Shown here one piece after another: positions 58,898 through 64,000 of a DNA stretch of 64,000 nt; within the stretch, counting starts at the first letter, position 1, and each line of letters starts with the position of its first letter. The DNA lies in contig NC_134030.1 in NCBI RefSeq assembly GCF_964204645.1, positions 16,683,110 through 16,747,109 of the forward strand, given 5' to 3'. A model generated the notes under the pieces. The model had not been told where the DNA came from. It saw only the letters and a program-made list of their open reading frames with translations, and ran no database searches. This stretch comes from Tubulanus polymorphus. Taxonomy: Eukaryota > Nemertea > Palaeonemertea > Tubulaniformes > Tubulanidae. Both the position numbers and the translations under genes were made by a program.

Positions 58898-59504
58898 TTA
58901 TTTTATAAATTTATATTCATAGGGAAATTGTAATCTCAGTAATAATTTTGAGCCTTTATTATTCTTTAATTGATTCATATATTCATCATGTAATTCAGTA
59001 GATATAATTTGATTTTCTTCCAATGATTGTTGCATAGATTTTCTATCTTTATTGTAGAATAAAACTAGAAATCTAATGTTTTCTCTAAAGTCTTTAACAA
59101 TTGAATTATATTTTTTGATTTAAAACCCATGTTGTTATCCCGAAATGTCTTCCAGAGAAAGCTAGATAACATCTTTCTCTCACTTTTGAATCATGTAAAT
59201 TTGCGCAATCATCTATAATGAATAATGTATTTGATCCTTTATAAGTATCAATTGCTATTTTTATACAATTATCTAAATTTTCTTTTACTGTTTTAGGATT
59301 TAACATAATAAACTTTTTTATCTTAACTATATCTCTATTATATGTTTTATTCATTTCATAAGTAGGACAAAATAATATTATGTTATCAAAATGATTCTTA
59401 TAAATAGTTTCTAACAAATCTAATATGAAATGTGTTTTACCACAATTGCTTACACCAGTAACTAACATATTATGCGGTTCAAATATAAATAAATCTTTAT
59501 TCAT
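58898..59504 (-). pseudogene. A32-type (FtsK/HerA) packaging ATPase, frameshifted
   Basis: Pumps element DNA into capsids. Start MNKDLFIFEPHNMLVTG leads to Walker A GVSNCGKTHF at about residue 17. Walker B FIIDDCANL is at about residue 96, and a sensor-type SGRHFGITTWVLNQK follows. The frame stops at 59106; a one-base change near 59,118 lets the other frame continue with KYNSIVKDFRENIRFLVLFY and end at 58898. The length without the shift would be about 202 residues, shorter than most A32 ATPases but usual for Polinton copies. Its ATG overlaps the integrase end by 8 nt, which suggests an ancestral co-transcribed pair. Confidence 0.8.
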
Positions 59505-60581
59505 TTATTCTTTTAATTTTACTAGATAAAATCCATTCATTAAATTTATCATCGTATCCTTTATATTTCACCAAAGAATACTTTTTTCCTTGAAGAGTTT
59601 TTCTTTTCAATACTTTTTCTATTTTGTATTCTATTTCATCTGGTTTGGTACAAGTGATAATTCTTGTTCATAGAAATAACCTAATATTTCTTCATCTTTT
59701 AGATCTTCTAGTTTATAAACAAAAGGTTTAGTTAATATTATCTTTTTAATTTTAAATATTTCTTCTGTAAAATTAGGGGTATAACCTTTATAAAATGTTT
59801 TTCTATATTTAGATATTCTAACGTGTTGTCCAATTTTGAATCTAGGTTCACCGAAATCATGTGTAACAAACGCGCCATATAAATTATTCCAAACTATTTC
59901 TGAATTATCTTCTTTTCTAGCTTGTATAGGTTTCATATTTATAGAACTATGTTTAGAATTATTATAACCTTTCACTAAATCATCTAATACATCGATATAT
60001 TTATATGTTTCATTAGCAGTAAAATATTTCCACATTCTAGTTTTCAATGTTTTATTAAATCTTTCTATAATAGATGCTTTTTTATATGAGTGTGTTGAAA
60101 AATATTTTACATCGTTATCAGATAATAGTTTTTTAAAATGTTTGTTATAAAATTCCTTACCTTCATCAAATTGTATCTTATCTGGAATAGCTTCTTTAAA
60201 TATAGATTTAAAAGCATTTGTAACTTCTATTCCAGTTTTATTTTTGATTGGAATTGACCATGCGTATCGACTGAATATGTCTATAACATTCAATATCCAG
60301 AAATATCCTTCGTTGTATTCCTCTAAGTTCTTCATGTCAATTAAATCTGCTTGCCATTGTTGATCGATATATGAAACCATAACTTTTCTTGTTAAATAAG
60401 TTTTATCCATTTTCTTGTGTATTTGATATGTTGGTTGATTTTGTAACCATGATTTTAATTCACTATATTTTATATTTTCATTATCAGATTTAATTTTATT
60501 CCATAATTCTGAAACGTTAGATTATGATACTTCACTTTCTGGGTTATAACATAACTCTCTTAAATATTCTTCTTTTTTCAT
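59497..60581 (-). pseudogene. RVE-type integrase with C-terminal chromodomain, broken
   Basis: Catalyses strand transfer of the element. The ATG at 60581 leads to a short N-terminal region (SELWNKIKSDNENIKYSELK). The first catalytic Asp is in QWQADLIDM, the second in KIQFDEGKEF and the Glu in SIIERFNKTL, so the D-D-E triad is present. A basic SH3-like region follows. After a frame change near 59,640 a chromodomain appears (YKIEKVLKRKTLQGKKYSLV, KYKGYDDKFNEWI), as in many Polinton integrases, where it may steer insertion to modified chromatin. Breaks: an in-frame TAA at 60522-60524 and the late frameshift. The usual start at 60410 is an internal Met. Confidence 0.85.
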
Positions 60582-60587
60582 CTTATT

Positions 60588-60956
60588 TTAATCCATTAAT
60601 AATAATTTGGATTTAGTTTCAATGGTTTTATGATTTGACTTATTTTCTGGTATGATAGGTTTATTGTCATTGGAATCATATTTATCATCAGATTTGAATT
60701 TTGATTTATATATTACACCGGATAATATAATAACTGTTACTAATCCAATTGTAATATATAAGTAATTATTACTTCCAGCATTAGAAGAATTAGATGGATT
60801 ATTATTTGAATCAACATCAGATAAAGTCTGTGATTCATTTATATTCAGTTCATTTCTTTTTCTTAGCTTTTTTAATTCTGAAGATCTTTTACCTAATTCT
60901 CTTGCCCATTTAATTTGTTTCTCGGATCTAGGCTTTTTCTTAACGCCATCACTCAT
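60588..60956 (-). CDS. Single-span membrane protein with basic N-terminus, 122 aa
   Basis: Lys/Arg-rich head (VKKKPRSEKQIKWARELGKR), a Ser/Asn linker, one membrane segment (YLYITIGLVTVIILSGVIY) and an acidic/basic tail. It starts in TAAAATAAATG context and overlaps the next leftward-encoded gene by 8 nt. No domain recognised; it could be a small virion membrane protein with DNA-binding charge. Confidence 0.6.
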   Translation of the reverse strand: MSDGVKKKPRSEKQIKWARELGKRSSELKKLRKRNELNINESQTLSDVDSNNNPSNSSNAGSNNYLYITIGLVTVIILSGVIYKSKFKSDDKYDSNDNKPIIPENKSNHKTIETKSKLLLMD

Positions 60957-61529
60957 TTATTTTAGTTAATTTTTGTTCTGATTCATTTTCTGTTTCGACG
61001 TTTGGTTGTAGTACATCTGTTTCGTTCTTACCTGATTTATATTCCATAGGCTTGATGTTCGAAAATGTTATGACGCCAGTAGAAATTAATGTCATAACCG
61101 ATCCTAATTGAAATGAAGCATATCCAACCCATTTTTGTAATTCAGTCATAACTAAATAGTCATTTTTCAAATCACTATATAATTTATTTTCATCAACAAT
61201 TGGTATTAACTGGTTACATAATTTAGAGTAACATAATCATTTATTCTAGCTAATCTTGCTTCTTCATAAATCTTAAAATATTTTATTACTTAATCAGGTT
61301 TCATAGCATCTAATTCTTGAAAAGTAATAGTCTAAGTTAAAAATTGTTTACACTTTCCGCTAGCAATTATTAATTCAAGATGGTGTTTACAATATAAGTA
61401 GTATTCATAATCAATATTACAATTAATATTATTTTCAATTTTGATTGGAATATCCTTATTATCACTAATGTCTAAATCATCTAATATTTTTTCAATGTTG
61501 GTATTATTCTTATTAGATTTCTTTGACAT
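60949..61529 (-). pseudogene. Conserved Polinton hypothetical protein, broken
   Basis: N-terminal charged part (NIEKILDDLDISDNKD...), then EYYLYCKHHLELIIASGKCK. A stop follows at about 61,333, then more coding sequence (TITFQELDAMKPD), a second stop near 61,293, IKYFKIYEEARLARINDYVT, and a frame change near 61,228. The last part (LCNQLIPIVDENKLYSDLKN, WVGYASFQLGSVMTLISTGV) contains one hydrophobic segment. These pieces share one direction and order and look like a single ancestral gene of about 190 residues. Function unknown. Confidence 0.55.
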
Positions 61530-62643
61530 TTATATTAGAGAAAAAAGCAAGAAAAATATTATAATATTTTAATACTAGCTAGTTAAGTTATTGATACTAA
61601 ATTGACTAGGTTAGTTAAAGTTATTGTTTTTTTATTTGAATCTATTCAAAATATAAAGTATTCTCTTTTGAAAAGAATTGCAAAAGAAAATATTAAAAAT
61701 ATAATAGAATTCACTAGCTAGTTGAAGTTATTGTTTTTTTATTATATTTTATTTAAATTAGGATTTAATATCTCACTACTATTGTCTATCTATTAGGAGC
61801 AGTAATTATAACTGTCCAGATAAGTCATTTCGGATTCTCGATAATAAATTCTAAAACTAACAATAAATTCAAAGAAACGATTGGTGGAATTACTATTTCA
61901 TAAACACATATATTTTATTTTGCAATCATTATCGATTTCCACATTCCAACCCGCGCATTTAATGCGCGGTAAGGTATGCGTGGAATGCAACAGCTTAATG
62001 ACGCAATTGAACAACAGCTTAATGACGCAATTGAAATTCCGAAAACGTAATGCATTGAAAGCCTATACAGTATGGCTAAACTGCTACAGTCTCATGAGTT
62101 GAAATATCCATTATTTCTGATTTCACATTCATCTATCTTCACTTTCATGATTCAATGGCCTTCATTTTGTTATCTAAAAGATAAATATCTAACGTAGAAT
62201 AAAACTAACTTGAAGTTGTAGTTGTAAAATATTAATTACAGCACTTAAACATAGCCATTCGTGGCGCATCTTACCAGGATAAGTTTTACATGTTTAACGT
62301 TTCCCAACGCCTTAATAACAACAAAAACAGTACTTACATTTATAACTGTAAACTCCTAAAATTGTGTTTATAGAGAGAATATCCTATACGTTCCTATGCT
62401 TATGTGCTGCGCGTTTATAACTGCCAGTTATTCACTATCTAAACACTGTCTGTGCAACAGATGTTCCTTTGTAATATAATTGATTAATCCTTTTCAACTG
62501 AAATAGCACATTCGATCAATATTCAAATGAGATACACCCTATTCAACTGAATATAACGTGCGACATATGCTTTTGTAAACAACCTAATACAATTACATAT
62601 AGGCGGTTTGACATAGATCGAGAGTAACCGGTTTTCTAAGCGC
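61530..62643. other. AT-rich intergenic region of the Polinton, no gene
   Basis: Contains a repeated 'actagctagtt-aagttattg' phrase near 61,580 and 61,710, and a 24-bp tandem duplication (AACAGCTTAATGACGCAATT at 61,989 and 62,013). The segment 62,161-62,340 is also present beside the second fragment at 26.1 kb. I see no supported open frame. Confidence 0.45.
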
Positions 62644-63297
62644 TTAAGCTTCAACGTATTTTTCATTATGTGTTGAGTTCCATAATTCAACAAATGTCTT
62701 TGCTTTATCCAGTTGATCTAAATATAACTGTAAATCTAGTTTATTAGATTTAATTATGTTTTCCTTCTTTTCTAATGGTCTTAAATTTTTCCAACTCCAA
62801 ATAAGTTTTTTATTGTATTCATCATTCATGTTAAATTTAGAAATCGGCAACACATGATCAATATGAAAGTATTCACCATAATTATCTATATTCATTTTAT
62901 CATCGAATTGATATATTATCCATGATATGAAAAATTCATCTGAACAACCCAATAAATTAAATAGTGTTTCTGAATGCGTTTCTTTGTTGAATAATTGTGT
63001 TAATCTAGATCTTAAGCATTGTTTCAATCTAAAATTAAGATCTGTTTGATAACTTTCTTACATATATTCTGTCATATAATCATTATAAGCTTCTCTATTA
63101 TCTTCTCGATATTGCTTGGTATATAGTTTAATACAAGTTTTGCAGCAATATTGAAAACCATCTTTGCTAATCTTACGCTTACTAAATTCTGTTATAGCTA
63201 ATTTATCTAATTCACATTTAGAACACTTCTTGTAGTATATATTTATAACACCAGTGTTATTTGTAATATTGATAGTTTGTGGTTGTTCTGGTTCCAT
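62644..63297 (-). pseudogene. HNH endonuclease with N-terminal zinc ribbon, split
   Basis: The N-terminal part (63297-63058) has a CxxC ... CCxxC cluster (KKCSKCELDKLAI, FQYCCKTCIKLYTKQYREDN). The C-terminal part (63027-62644) has the HNH motif (HIDHVLPISKF) and WSWKNLRPLEKKENI, as in HNH proteins of giant viruses and their mobile elements. They are separated by a stop near 63,058 and a short gap, so the gene is broken. It may act as a homing or host-DNA nuclease. A copy of its 3' end occurs at 26.6 kb. Confidence 0.65.
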
Positions 63298-63436
63298 TTA
63301 TTATATGTATTTTTTTACTAAATTGGTTAATATTTTAGAATCCTCTTCCATTTCTTCGACCAACGTCATCCTTTTTCATTCCTCGCTGCTTTTTATAAGT
63401 CAGTTTCGATTCCTTGATATCTAAATAATACCACTG

Positions 63437-63745
63437 GGCAAAACCGCTCTTATAGGAGCGCTTTTGCTTAATGCGCATGCGTTAATCATAATTTTTATTC
63501 ATTCTGTAAATTCTGTAAAATAGAAAACGACCGACATAAAATATCAAAACGTGTTCGCATTAGGCAAAACCGCTCTTATAGGAGCGGTTTTGATCAATGC
63601 GCATGCGCTAATCATAATTATATATTCATGCTGTAAAATAGAAACAACTGAACAAAGAAAATTCAAACGCATGTGCACTAGGCAAAACCGCTCTTATAGG
63701 AGCGTTTTTGCTTAATGCGCATGCGCTAATCATAATTGAAACGAC
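63437..63745. repeat. Three copies of a 30-bp palindrome with shared flank
   Basis: GGCAAAACCGCTCTTATAGG followed by its complementary half occurs at 63437, 63563 and 63681 (spacing 126 and 118 bp). Each is followed by ATGCGCATGCG-TAATCATAAT. Each palindrome folds into a hairpin with TCTTATAGGA loop. It stands out from the AT-rich surroundings. It could be an origin, packaging or terminator-type site, or an inserted repeat. Confidence 0.6.
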
Positions 63746-63859
63746 CGAACATAGAACATTCACCAAGTAGATTTACACAATACATTATACAAGTTGTTCA
63801 GTCGTTTCTTCCAATACATCATTTGATTTCTATAAATACAATTTATAATTACAAACATT

Positions 63860-64000
63860 TTTTCAATTGCTGGTAAATATTTAACTACATCAACAAATGT
63901 TAAACTTAATCATTGGAGTCTTCGTCGATCTTTTGGCGATTCTTGTGTTTCTTGTGCTAATTTCTATTGGTTCGATATCCATTGCTGTTGATTCCTCAGT
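63860..64000 (-). pseudogene. Start-side fragment of the duplicated hypothetical gene, cut by the window end
   Basis: Matches 25,370-25,450 (CTGGTAAATATTT-ACTACATCA) and, after a deletion, 26,000-26,040 of the Polinton-associated hypothetical gene at 25330-26108. It is therefore a second, shortened copy of that gene lying past the HNH gene. Confidence 0.4.

Larger units (their letters stand above)
42794..64000 (+). mobile_element. Polinton/Maverick (adintovirus-like) element, right end beyond window
   Basis: A ~21-kb block of about 75% AT encoding a protein-primed polymerase B, RVE integrase, A32-type ATPase, major capsid, penton-like candidate, HNH nuclease and small membrane proteins. That gene set defines Polintons. 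Rightward genes occupy 43.4-58.5 kb and leftward genes 58.9-63.3 kb. The left end starts with AG, as Polinton termini do, inside a copia-like element. The adenovirus-type cysteine protease of classical Polintons was not found as a separate gene. Stops and frameshifts in six or more genes mean it is not autonomous now. Confidence 0.85.

Noticed and set aside
61881-62102. 73-codon open frame with a repeated 'SLMTQL' piece
   Set aside because: The repeat is a 24-bp DNA duplication; no support for a protein.
63437-63745. CRISPR array
   Set aside because: Only three palindromic copies with spacers over 85 bp and no cas genes; the DNA is animal nuclear.

Overview
The window is nuclear DNA from an AT-rich animal, most likely a marine invertebrate. 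Evidence is spliced genes with GT-AG introns, a laminin gamma gene, dispersed hairpin MITEs, minisatellites, and several classes of eukaryotic mobile element. The phylum cannot be fixed from sequence alone. There are no bacterial operons, CRISPR arrays, rRNA genes or convincing tRNA genes.

Layout. (1) 1.2-16.2 kb, minus strand: one large spliced gene that can be assembled from exon phases. It encodes a KMT5A-like SET domain, a run of short acidic/serine-rich repeat exons, an OTU cysteine protease domain, two zinc-finger-like segments, a tyrosine-recombinase core and a Myb/SANT-like tail. Eleven of the short exons lie in a perfect 162-bp tandem array (9.2-10.9 kb). (2) 18.4-21.2 kb: a 91-bp minisatellite, with inverted copies inside introns of gene 1. 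(3) 22.9-28.5 kb: a graveyard of repeats. It holds a (TA)n tract, pieces of a degraded Polinton-like element, a CACTA-like transposase remnant with an acidic tract, a (GT)n tract and palindromic MITEs. (4) 30.7-39.9 kb, minus strand: the 5' half of a laminin gamma-chain gene (five exons), with a Penelope-like GIY-YIG remnant and a foldback element in its introns. (5) 41.5-42.8 kb: the gag-protease part of a Ty1/copia-like element, cut off by (6).

(6) 42.8 kb to the window end: a Polinton/Maverick (adintovirus-like) element. Rightward genes are protein-primed DNA polymerase B, a set of small membrane/hypothetical proteins, a penton-like minor capsid candidate, a double-jelly-roll major capsid protein and a C2H2 protein. 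Leftward genes are an A32-type packaging ATPase, an RVE integrase with a chromodomain, small membrane proteins and an HNH endonuclease. The genes are compact, and most start codons sit in a TAAATG context. Polymerase, ATPase, integrase, HNH and two other genes carry stops or frameshifts, so this copy is inactive, although the capsid genes are open. A 3,500-bp Mutator-like transposon with ~235-bp terminal inverted repeats and a 9-bp target duplication is nested just upstream of one of its genes.

How they relate: the element carries both virion genes (capsid, packaging) and genome-mobility genes (integrase, polymerase). The order of insertion can be read as copia, then Polinton, then MULE. The two host-type genes (the SET-OTU-recombinase gene and laminin gamma) are both on the minus strand and have accumulated mobile DNA in their introns.
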